A stretch of 29,538 nt of DNA from DASZXJ01 sp035545895. GTDB taxonomy: Bacteria > Planctomycetota > Phycisphaerae > Tepidisphaerales > Tepidisphaeraceae. Below, piece after piece: positions 15,095 to 22,289 of the stretch; the first letter of the stretch is position 1, and every line of letters starts with the position of its first letter. The stretch is taken from positions 1 to 29,538 of the forward strand of contig DASZXJ010000200.1 in NCBI GenBank assembly GCA_035545895.1, written 5' to 3'. The translations under genes were made by a program, and so were the position numbers. The notes below the pieces were generated by a model. It made no database searches. It saw nothing but the letters and a program-made list of their open reading frames with translations, and had not been told where the DNA came from.

Positions 15095-17389
15095 ATGGAC
15101 CCGCAGCTATCGGCGCCGGCAACACCAACACGTCGCGAGGTGTTGAAGGCTGGAAGCGTGATTGCCGCCGCCGCGACGACCGCCGGATGGCTGAACAACA
15201 TTGTGCAAGCCCAGCCCGTCTCTACAGAGCCAGCCACGCCTTGGTATCGCCGCACCTATCGCTGGGCGCAGACGAACATCACCGAAGGAGATGTCGATCG
15301 CTACGACATCCCATGGTGGCGGCAGCACTGGAAGCGCACGATGGTGCAGGGAGTCATCATCAATGCTGGCGGAATTTTCGCGTACTATCCCAGCAAAGTT
15401 CCAATGCACTATCGTCCGCCGCAACTGGGGGATCGCGATCTTTACGGAGACGTCGCGCGAGCAGCCAAGGAAGACGGACTGGTCGTGCTGGCACGAATGG
15501 ATTCGAGCCGTTCACACGAGCCGCTTTATCAAGCCCACCCTGACTGGTTTGCCGTCGATGCCAATGGTCGTCCATTTCGCACGGGCGATTTGATTACGAC
15601 GTGCATCAACAGTCCTTATTACGAAGAATATCTGCCGGATATTTTGCGCGAGATTGTTGAGCGGTCTCATCCGCAGGGATTCACCGACAATAGCTGGGCC
15701 GGGATGGGGCGAAGCAGTATTTGTTATTGCCAGAATTGTCAGAAGCGATTCAAGGATTATTCAAAGGGGAAAGACCTGCCCAAACAGCATGACTGGAACG
15801 ATCCAATCTATCGCCAGTGGATTACCTGGAGCTATGCGCGACGTCTCGAAGTGTGGGATTTTTTCAGCCGCGTCACCAGGGAAGCCGGCGGACCGGATTG
15901 TTTGTGGCTGGGCATGAATGGAGCGGGCATTACCGGGCAGGCGGCGAGTTTTCGCGATTCAAAGGAAATTTTCGTACGTTCGGAAATGGTCATGCTCGAT
16001 CATCAGGCTCGGAGCGAGGCAGACGGCCTGCAGGATAACGCGACCTCCGGCAAACTGATTCATGGCGTGCTGGGATGGGACAAGTTGATTCCCGAAAGCA
16101 TGCCGATGTATCAGAACGGCCGGCCTGCGACGTTTCGGCTTGAAGCCAAATCCGAGCCCGAAGCCCGCATGTGGATGCTCAGTGGTTTCGCCGGCGGGAT
16201 TCAGCCCTGGTATCACCACGTCGGCGCATACCAGGAAGATCGCCGTGCATATCTCACGGCCGAGCCGATCATGAAATGGCATGCAGCCAACGAAAAATAT
16301 CTGGTCAATCGCCAGCCGATCGCGGATGTCGGCATTGTTTGGTCGCAGCGCAATACGGATTTTTTCGGGCGCGACAACGCCGAGGAACTGGTCGATCAAC
16401 CGTATCGCGGATTTGCGCAGGCCATGATCCGTGCGCGAATCCCGTTTGTTCCAGTGCATATCGATCACATCGAACGCGATGGAGCGAAGTTGAAGGTGCT
16501 TGTGCTTCCAAATATTGGCGCGATGTCGGATTCACAAGTTACATCGGTACGTGCGTTTGTTCAGCGAGGCGGCTCGATTATCGCATCGGGTCAAACCAGT
16601 CTGTATGACGAATGGGGCGATGCTCGGAATGATTTTGCGCTGGCGAAGGCATTCGGCGCATCCGGCGGCAAGCCGTCGCAGGGTCGGGCCGGTGCGACAT
16701 CGCATACATATCTCCGACTTGCTCCTGAATTGCGCGGGCAAGTATATGGTCCAAAATCCGGCGAAGAGCCGGCAATCTCCGGTCAACGACATCAGGTGCT
16801 GGCGGGATTTGAACTCACCGATATTCTCGAATTTGGCGGCAGCCTTCAGCCGCTTAAGGTCGATTCAAAGTCGCAGGTTCTGCTCACGTTTATTCCGTCG
16901 TTCCCCATCATGCCGCCGGAAACGGCGTATATGCGCACGACACACACGGATATTCCCGGCCTGATCGTGAGTGAGACGGGAAAAAGTCGCGTGGCATTCA
17001 TGCCGGCGGACATCGATCGACAATTCGCAGTCAATAATTTCCCCGATCATGGCAATCTGCTGGCCAACATCGTTCGCTGGGCTGCAGGCGGAGATGTCGG
17101 ACTCGATGTGCAGGGGCGCGGGCTGGTCAATTGCGAATTGTATCAACAGCCAGGCCGGGTGATCCTGCACCTGGTCAACGTCACCAGCGCCAACACATGG
17201 CGAGCGCCGGTGCACGAACTGATTCCCATCGGTCCGCTCTCCGTGAAAGTACGCTTGCCAAAAGAAATGGAGGCGCGATCTTATCAACTGCTTGTATCCG
17301 GAGATCGCAATCCGATTTTGACTCAAAATGGAGTTGCGAGCATCGACATCAAGTCGGTCTTGGATCATGAAGTAATCGTGCTGGAATAA
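15095..17389 (+). CDS. Tat-exported putative glycoside hydrolase (GHL6/beta-galactosidase-trimerisation-like)
   Basis: The 764-residue protein starts after a strong AAGGAG at 15084-15089. Its N-terminus has a twin-arginine signal, TRREVLKAG (residues 12-20), then a hydrophobic stretch and a likely cleavage after QAQ. The first half looks like a TIM-barrel hydrolase of the hypothetical glycosyl hydrolase group: early WWRQHW, a GVIINAGG strand, HPDWFAVDANGRP near 148-160, GFTDNSWAG near 195-203 and a C-Y-C-x-N-C-x-x-x-F cluster at 210-219 that is recurrent in these enzymes. About 410-520 resemble the flavodoxin-like beta-galactosidase trimerisation domain (VLVLPNIGAMSDSQ, FVQRGGSIIASG). The substrate is unknown, and I cannot assign the catalytic acids with certainty. 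It may share a transcript with the glutaminase gene 42 bp upstream. Confidence 0.7.
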   Translation: MDPQLSAPATPTRREVLKAGSVIAAAATTAGWLNNIVQAQPVSTEPATPWYRRTYRWAQTNITEGDVDRYDIPWWRQHWKRTMVQGVIINAGGIFAYYPSKVPMHYRPPQLGDRDLYGDVARAAKEDGLVVLARMDSSRSHEPLYQAHPDWFAVDANGRPFRTGDLITTCINSPYYEEYLPDILREIVERSHPQGFTDNSWAGMGRSSICYCQNCQKRFKDYSKGKDLPKQHDWNDPIYRQWITWSYARRLEVWDFFSRVTREAGGPDCLWLGMNGAGITGQAASFRDSKEIFVRSEMVMLDHQARSEADGLQDNATSGKLIHGVLGWDKLIPESMPMYQNGRPATFRLEAKSEPEARMWMLSGFAGGIQPWYHHVGAYQEDRRAYLTAEPIMKWHAANEKYLVNRQPIADVGIVWSQRNTDFFGRDNAEELVDQPYRGFAQAMIRARIPFVPVHIDHIERDGAKLKVLVLPNIGAMSDSQVTSVRAFVQRGGSIIASGQTSLYDEWGDARNDFALAKAFGASGGKPSQGRAGATSHTYLRLAPELRGQVYGPKSGEEPAISGQRHQVLAGFELTDILEFGGSLQPLKVDSKSQVLLTFIPSFPIMPPETAYMRTTHTDIPGLIVSETGKSRVAFMPADIDRQFAVNNFPDHGNLLANIVRWAAGGDVGLDVQGRGLVNCELYQQPGRVILHLVNVTSANTWRAPVHELIPIGPLSVKVRLPKEMEARSYQLLVSGDRNPILTQNGVASIDIKSVLDHEVIVLE

Positions 17390-17405
17390 TCGCAATTGAT
17401 GGGTC

Positions 17406-17411
17406 TACAAT
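17406..17411 (+). promoter_or_regulatory. Possible -10 element for the methyltransferase gene
   Basis: TACAAT matches five of six -10 positions and ends 6 nt before the ATG at 17418, so transcription could begin at the start codon. The -35 region is weak and lies inside the end of the preceding gene. Confidence 0.35.
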
Positions 17412-17417
17412 GCGGGC

Positions 17418-18431
17418 ATGACCAATCAAAAAGATGCGCCCACACCCGAACGTTTGATGCAGATGGCCTGGGGGTACGCGATGCCCCTGGCCATCGAAGC
17501 CGCCATTGCCAATCACGTATTCGATCATCTGGATGCAGGCCCAAAGACAATCGAACAGCTCAGTCGCGATACCGGCGCATCGGCGCGCGGGTTGCGAATG
17601 CTGATGAACATGCTCGTGTCGATTGAATTGCTTTCGCGGGACAGCCAGCAGCGATATTCACTGACGCAGGAAAGCTCAAGCTTTCTCGTTTCGACCAAGC
17701 CATCGTTCCAAGGGGGAATATTCAAGCATTTGAGCAAGCAGTTGGTTCCCAAGTGGGAGCGGTTGTCGCAAATCGTGAAAGACGGCAAGCCAGTCATGGC
17801 GGTCAATGCGCAGCAGGAAGGCGCCGCGTTTTTTGAACAATTTGTCGAGGACATCTTTCCGATGAGCTACGGCGCCGCCAGTGTGCTGGGTGATGCGCTC
17901 AACCTTCGTGAAGCCTCCAAGCCGGTTAAGGTGCTTGATATCGCCGCCGGTTCGGGCGTGTGGGGCATCGCCCTGGCGCAGAAGTCGTCGCAAGTGAAGG
18001 TTACGGCGCTGGACTGGGAAAACGTATTGGCCGTCACCCGTCGAATGGCGGCGAAGTTCAAGGTGCAAAATCAATTCAATTACATTGCAGGCGATCTGAA
18101 TACCGCCGATTTTGGCAATGGTTATGACATCGCCACGCTCGGCCATATTTTGCACAGCGAAGGCGAAACCAATAGTCGTCAGCTTGTCAAGCGGGTTTAT
18201 GATGCGCTTGCGCCCGGCGGGACAATCATCATTTCGGAATTCCTCGTCAATGATGACCACACCGGCCCCGCCAACGCGGCGATCTTCGCCGTCAATATGC
18301 TCGTGAATACCGAGCAAGGCGATACGTTTTCATTCAACGAGATTGCACGCTGGCTGCGCGAGGCGGGATTCAAGGATGCCCGCACGATCGAAGCCCCCGC
18401 GCCTTCGCCACTTATTCTGGCGACCAAATAA
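17418..18431 (+). CDS. SAM-dependent methyltransferase with N-terminal dimerisation (winged-helix) domain
   Basis: The 337-residue protein has the layout of class I O-methyltransferases of the Methyltransf_2 type. Residues about 10-90 form a winged-helix dimerisation domain (AIEAAIANHVFDHL, TIEQLSRDTGASARGLRMLM). The Rossmann core follows, with SAM motif I VLDIAAGSGVWGIALAQ at about 171-187, an acidic Asp in TALDWENV, GDLNTADFG, LGHILH and the post-motif APGGTIIISEFLVND. The C-terminus ends in a beta-hairpin typical of the fold. Relatives methylate hydroxyl groups of small secondary metabolites or carotenoid and quinone-type compounds, but no biosynthetic partners are nearby, so the substrate is open. 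It starts 28 bp after the hydrolase gene, has no Shine-Dalgarno, and converges with livM. Confidence 0.85.
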   Translation: MTNQKDAPTPERLMQMAWGYAMPLAIEAAIANHVFDHLDAGPKTIEQLSRDTGASARGLRMLMNMLVSIELLSRDSQQRYSLTQESSSFLVSTKPSFQGGIFKHLSKQLVPKWERLSQIVKDGKPVMAVNAQQEGAAFFEQFVEDIFPMSYGAASVLGDALNLREASKPVKVLDIAAGSGVWGIALAQKSSQVKVTALDWENVLAVTRRMAAKFKVQNQFNYIAGDLNTADFGNGYDIATLGHILHSEGETNSRQLVKRVYDALAPGGTIIISEFLVNDDHTGPANAAIFAVNMLVNTEQGDTFSFNEIARWLREAGFKDARTIEAPAPSPLILATK

Positions 18432-18512
18432 GTTCGATCCGGCTGCTTTCACAGTATGGGTGCAGATATGTATAAACGTTGGGCTGAAAGCTCATATCAC
18501 TTTGCTGTTTGT

Positions 18513-19568
18513 TCATCCGTGCTTTCTTTTTCTTGCCGGAAAACAGTCCCAGATTTCGTGAATCCCGAATAGCCCTTTGGGTCGGAAGATCATGGTCAGG
18601 ATGAGTAGCAAGGCAAATAGGGGCATGCGGAATTCCAGCAGGTTGTATTGCGCCATTCCGAGCAACATTGATTGAAGCCCGGTCAGAATGATGGCCGCCA
18701 GCACCGCGCCGCTGATCGAGCCCAGTCCGCCGAGCACGACCATGATGATGACATCAAAGCTGCGCTGAAAGCCCGCGTCGATGGGCCTCAGGAGATTGCC
18801 GGTTTCGTGCGCATAAAGCGCGCCGGCAATGCCCGCGAAAAATGCCGCAAAGATGAAAGCCCGAACTTTTAACTTTGTGACGTTGATGCCCATGGCCTCG
18901 GCCGCGATTTCATCCTCGCGAATGCTCAGCATCGCCCGGCCATAACTGGATTGCTTCAGGCGATACGCAAACAGCACAGTCAGTCCGACGAAAAGGTACA
19001 TCCAGAACAGATTGGTGACCTTGGGGATATCGGTGAACCCCTGCGCGCCACCGACCGCAGGCGGGAGAAACAGTTCGGAAAACTTCGCGCCTTTCATATC
19101 CTCGGCGGTGTAGAACTGGGTGTTGGTTTGCTGAAGCATGACGCGCATGATTTCGCCGAAGCCGAGTGTGACGATCGCGAGGTAATCGCCTTTCAGGCGA
19201 AGTGAAGGCAGGCCGACGATCCATCCGATTCCCGCAGCAGCCAGTCCGCCGGCGATGCAGGCGCCGGCCAGCATCCATTCATGCGGGCCGAAGATGCCCG
19301 GCCGGGGTGTCGCGTCTCCCCACAATTTCAGAGAGGAGTAATAAGTGATGAACCCCGCGACATACGCGCCAATGGCCATGAAAGCGGCGTGGCCGATCGA
19401 GAACTGGCCGGTGTACCCATTCACGATGTTCAGCGACACCGCCATGATGATCGCGATGCCGGTATCCAGCATGATGCGAGTCGGGTAGCTGCCGCAAAAC
19501 GGTCCGATGACCCATTGCATCAACAATGCGAAGGCCAGCACGACGAACAACGGAACGATGGTTCGCAC
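18513..19568 (-). CDS. livM: Branched-chain amino-acid-type ABC transporter permease LivM
   Basis: The 351-residue inner-membrane permease carries the LivM signature GYTGQFSIGHAAFMAIGAY near the N-terminus, several hydrophobic helices, the ATPase-coupling loop EAMGINVTKLKVRAFIFAAFFAGIAGALYA, and the closing FRPKGLFG. It would pair with LivH to form the channel for amino acids or related small molecules such as urea or short amides. The start is GTG at 19568, placed directly after the livH stop (TGA then GTG with no gap), so the two genes are probably translationally coupled. No livG or livF ATPase gene follows; the next gene is convergent. Substrate assignment from the permease alone is not possible. 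Confidence 0.9.
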   Translation of the reverse strand: MRTIVPLFVVLAFALLMQWVIGPFCGSYPTRIMLDTGIAIIMAVSLNIVNGYTGQFSIGHAAFMAIGAYVAGFITYYSSLKLWGDATPRPGIFGPHEWMLAGACIAGGLAAAGIGWIVGLPSLRLKGDYLAIVTLGFGEIMRVMLQQTNTQFYTAEDMKGAKFSELFLPPAVGGAQGFTDIPKVTNLFWMYLFVGLTVLFAYRLKQSSYGRAMLSIREDEIAAEAMGINVTKLKVRAFIFAAFFAGIAGALYAHETGNLLRPIDAGFQRSFDVIIMVVLGGLGSISGAVLAAIILTGLQSMLLGMAQYNLLEFRMPLFALLLILTMIFRPKGLFGIHEIWDCFPARKRKHG

Positions 19569-20861
19569 TCAGACTTTCTCCCGTACCGTCGAGCCGAACA
19601 GCCCCCTGGGTCGCACGAGCAGCATGAGGATCAGCAGCGCGAAAACGTAAACATCCGTGAAGGCGGCGGCATTATCCCAGTGAAGAAACCGCTGAAGATA
19701 GACACCGGAGAACTGTTCGATGAAAGCAATGAGAAACCCGCCGATGGCTGCGCCGCGCACGTTGCCGATGCCGCCGATGACCGCTGCCACGAACGCTTTG
19801 AGCCCCAGCAGCACCCACGTCTGGTGTGCAGGCTGCTGAATCTGCTGATATTTGATTGCGTAAAGAAATCCCGCTGCTGCCGCGAGCGCTGCGCCGGTGA
19901 CGAACGTGATGCTGATGATCCGATCCACCGCGATGCCCATCAGCCCGGCGGTGTCGAAATTGAACGAAACCGCGCGCATCGCCATGCCCAGCCGAGTGTG
20001 AAAGATCAGCATTTCCAGGCCGATCATCAGCAGCAGGGCAGTGCCGACGATGGTTGCATCAATGCCGGTGATGCGCACGGGTTTGGCGATGGAACTGATC
20101 GTGCCGTCCTCGTTGCGGATGGATGTGTTGAATTCGTGCCGCCAGAGCTCGTTATCCGGCATGAGATGCGGCATGCCGGCGGGCATCGCGCCGAATGGAA
20201 GCTGCAAAGGTGACGAGATGCTGACGAGTGTAAAGCTGGCATCGCGCGTCTGCGCCCGGCCGATGGGCTGGTCGAGCATCAATTCCTGGTTGCGTTCATA
20301 AGTGGCGGGCGGCGAAATGATTTTGCGGACGGTGGGAGTGGTCGCATCGGCGGCTTGAAGGCGCAATTGATATTCATTGCCTGAACCGATGGTGATGGGG
20401 GCATCGAGCTTGATCGATTTGGGATCGGTCCCGCGATCCAGCACTTTTCCCGCGGCCAATTGTTTTTCAGCCGGGATAATCGTGTAATGCAACTGCCCGG
20501 TGTTTTGCAAAAACAATGAAACGCCGATCGCAGTGATTAACGCATTCAATCGCGGCGCGCGGCGAATCGGTTTATACGCAAGCCTTTCGATGCAAAATCC
20601 GATTGCTCCGCACAGGATCATTGAAGCGATCAGGATCGCGCCGCCGGCGTACCAGGGCGCGGAATCAACGTCGATGCCCATTCGCGGCAATAGAAATGTC
20701 GCCAGCGTGTAACTGACCCAGGCCCCCAGCACAACGATGTCGCTGTGCGCGAAATTGATCAGTTGCAGGATGCCGTAAACCATCGTGTAGCCGAGCGCGA
20801 TCAGCGCATACAGGCTGCCGATGGTGACGGCATTGACCAGGGTCTGGAGGAAATCGCCCAT
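19569..20861 (-). CDS. livH: Branched-chain amino-acid-type ABC transporter permease LivH with large loop insertion
   Basis: This 430-residue permease is much longer than usual LivH proteins (about 290-310). The core is standard: GSLYALIALGYTMVYGILQLINFAHSD at residues 15-41 contains the LivH signature, then RLNALITAIGVSLFLQN at 104-120. After residue 290 the family resumes with RLGMAMRAVSFNFDTAGLMGI and GLKAFVAAVIGGIGNVRGA. Between about 126 and 265 lies a hydrophilic, beta-rich extra segment rich in Pro, Thr and Gln, with no obvious membrane helix. By LivH topology this is likely an extracytoplasmic loop enlargement, but the side was not verified. No clear Shine-Dalgarno precedes the ATG; a TAAAAT hexamer at 20874-20879 (minus) could be a -10. 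Its stop abuts the livM start. Confidence 0.9.
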   Translation of the reverse strand: MGDFLQTLVNAVTIGSLYALIALGYTMVYGILQLINFAHSDIVVLGAWVSYTLATFLLPRMGIDVDSAPWYAGGAILIASMILCGAIGFCIERLAYKPIRRAPRLNALITAIGVSLFLQNTGQLHYTIIPAEKQLAAGKVLDRGTDPKSIKLDAPITIGSGNEYQLRLQAADATTPTVRKIISPPATYERNQELMLDQPIGRAQTRDASFTLVSISSPLQLPFGAMPAGMPHLMPDNELWRHEFNTSIRNEDGTISSIAKPVRITGIDATIVGTALLLMIGLEMLIFHTRLGMAMRAVSFNFDTAGLMGIAVDRIISITFVTGAALAAAAGFLYAIKYQQIQQPAHQTWVLLGLKAFVAAVIGGIGNVRGAAIGGFLIAFIEQFSGVYLQRFLHWDNAAAFTDVYVFALLILMLLVRPRGLFGSTVREKV

Positions 20862-20862
20862 T

Positions 20863-20900
20863 CGTGATTTGCGATTTTAGATGTGCGATGCGTGATTTGC
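20863..20900. repeat. Short direct repeat CGTGATTTGC
   Basis: The 10-mer CGTGATTTGC occurs at 20863-20872 and again at 20891-20900, with related words (TTGCGATTTTAG, TGTGCGATG) between. It sits immediately before the livH start and beside the larger palindromic element. It may be part of the same dispersed repeat unit. Confidence 0.45.
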
Positions 20901-20918
20901 ACGCAATCAGGTCCGGTC

Positions 20919-21020
20919 CCTTCTCCCCTCGGGAGAAGGTTAGGATGAGGGCGTGTAGGGTTGGACGAGGACGGTTCGAATTCTAAATCGCCCTCACCCA
21001 GCCTCTCCTGGAGGGAGAGG
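20919..21020. repeat. REP-like palindromic element between the binding-protein gene and livH
   Basis: The element has a hairpin at each end and matching inner arms. The first hairpin has 9-bp arms, CCTTCTCCC (20919-20927) and GGGAGAAGG (20931-20939). The second has CCTCTCC (21002-21008) and GGAGAGG (21014-21020). Inner words TGAGGGCG (20946-20953) and CGCCCTCA (20989-20996) also pair. This CCCTCTCCC/GGGTGAGGG pattern resembles REP/MITE-like intergenic repeats seen in many bacterial genomes. It probably lies in the transcript downstream of the binding-protein gene and could dampen read-through into livHM or protect the upstream mRNA. Confidence 0.65.
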
Positions 21021-21032
21021 AGCAGAAAGCCG

Positions 21033-22151
21033 TCACGGATTGATGGTCGTCACGTAATGCGGCTGGCCGCCGCGCATTTCGAGAATGACGGCTGATTTCA
21101 CGGCATTGCGTTCGGCATCGATGGTGAGATTGCCGGTGACGGCTTTGAAGTCCTTGGTGGACGCGATCGCAGCGGCCAGGTCCTTGCCGGAGAGCGATTT
21201 GGCTCGCTTCATCGAGTCAAACAGGAGATTGGCGGCGTCATAGCCGAGCGCCGCCAGGGCGTCGGGGGTTGCGCCATATTCATCCCGGTATTTCCGCATG
21301 AATTCCTGAATGACCGGCGAAGGATCTTCCGGCGAGGAATGGTTGGAATAGAAGCTGCCTTCAATCGCCTTGCCGCCGATCTCGGCGAGCTTAGCCGAGT
21401 CCCACCCGTCGCCGCCGAGCAAGGGAACGGTGATGCCCAGCTTGCGCGCCTGGATTGCGACGTTGGCGACGTCGGTGTAATAGCCGGGCACAAAGATAAT
21501 GTCCGGGTTGGTCGCGCGGATGGTGGTCAGGCGGGCGTTGAAATCCTGCTCGCCGGAGTTGTAGCTCTGGCGGGTGGTGATCGTGCCGCCAAACTTTTTG
21601 AACGCTTTGTCAAATTCATCCGCCAGCCCGACCGAATAGGCCTGTGACTGGTCCTGCAGGATGGCGACGCGTTTGGCCTTCTTATTTTCGAAGGCGAATT
21701 TCGCACAGACAAATCCCTGGAACGGATCGATAAAGCAGACGCGCGAGATCATGTCGCCGACCTTGGTGACGCGTGGATTGGTGGAGGAAGGAGAGATCAT
21801 GGGCACACCGGCTTCCTGGCAGACGGGCGCGCCGGCCAGTGACAATCCTGAAGCCACTTCGCCGATGACGGCGATGACGTGATCGCGCGAGACCAGGCGG
21901 GTGACGACCGCGCCGGCTTCCTTGGCGTCGCCCTTATCGTCATATTCCACCAGGGCGATCTTGCGACTGTTGAATCCGCCGGCGGCGTTGAATTCGCGAA
22001 TGGCGAGCTTCACGCCGTTGCTGGTGGACTGGCCGAAGGTGGCTTCCGATCCGCTAAGTGAGCCGTAATGCCCGATCAGAATCTGATCCTGAGCAATCGC
22101 GACCGAGCCCATCAACAACATCAGAGATAACGTAAGAATGGCGTTGCGCAT
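21033..22151 (-). CDS. ABC transporter periplasmic substrate-binding protein (LivJ/LivK-like)
   Basis: The 372-residue protein belongs to the Peripla_BP_6 / type I periplasmic binding protein family used by LivJ/LivK and amide or urea importers. A Sec signal peptide (residues 1-20, ending SVAIA before QDQ) has no lipobox Cys. Family features include IGHYGSLSGSEATFGQS, REFNAAGGFNSRKIALVEYDDKG, VIGEVASGLSLAGAPVCQEAGVPMISPSSTNPRV split over the first lobe, and DIIFVPGYYTDVANVAIQARKLG in the second. GGAG at 22159-22162 lies 7 nt before the ATG. It should deliver substrate to LivH/LivM encoded downstream, across a 171-bp gap holding a palindromic repeat. The ligand (amino acid, amide or other) cannot be read from the sequence. 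Confidence 0.92.
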   Translation of the reverse strand: MRNAILTLSLMLLMGSVAIAQDQILIGHYGSLSGSEATFGQSTSNGVKLAIREFNAAGGFNSRKIALVEYDDKGDAKEAGAVVTRLVSRDHVIAVIGEVASGLSLAGAPVCQEAGVPMISPSSTNPRVTKVGDMISRVCFIDPFQGFVCAKFAFENKKAKRVAILQDQSQAYSVGLADEFDKAFKKFGGTITTRQSYNSGEQDFNARLTTIRATNPDIIFVPGYYTDVANVAIQARKLGITVPLLGGDGWDSAKLAEIGGKAIEGSFYSNHSSPEDPSPVIQEFMRKYRDEYGATPDALAALGYDAANLLFDSMKRAKSLSGKDLAAAIASTKDFKAVTGNLTIDAERNAVKSAVILEMRGGQPHYVTTINP

Positions 22152-22183
22152 GACTTGTCTCCGACTAAATTAGACAGCGGCGG

Positions 22184-22212
22184 ACTGTATCGGGATAGGC
22201 GCGCCAGGGCAA
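22184..22212 (-). promoter_or_regulatory. Sigma70-type promoter for the binding-protein gene
   Basis: On the minus strand TTGCCC (22212-22207) and TACAGT (22189-22184) are separated by exactly 17 nt. Each hexamer matches four of six consensus bases. The predicted start near 22177 gives a leader of about 26 nt containing the GGAG ribosome site. Confidence 0.4.
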
Positions 22213-22225
22213 GATCGTTGGAATC

Positions 22226-22273
22226 CGCTTGCGGTTTCGCGGTTGACCTGTAATCACCGCGAAACCGCAAGCG
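22226..22273. repeat. Perfect 18-bp inverted repeat (hairpin) between two minus-strand genes
   Basis: Arm CGCTTGCGGTTTCGCGGT (22226-22243) and its exact complement (22256-22273) flank a 12-nt loop. It lies 17 bp past the stop of the M24-like gene and upstream of the promoter of the binding-protein gene. It has no downstream T-run, so it is not a classical terminator, but the very stable stem could end or protect the transcript. It may be a dispersed genomic repeat. Confidence 0.7.
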
Positions 22274-22289
22274 ATATCCACGATCTCCT

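Noticed and set aside
17676..18317. 213-codon antisense frame in the methyltransferase gene
   Set aside because: It is a shadow of the clear SAM methyltransferase frame.
19281..20213. 310-codon plus-strand frame opposite livM/livH
   Set aside because: It is rich in Asp, His, Arg and Gln, as expected for the reverse of hydrophobic permease codons, and has no homologous motif.
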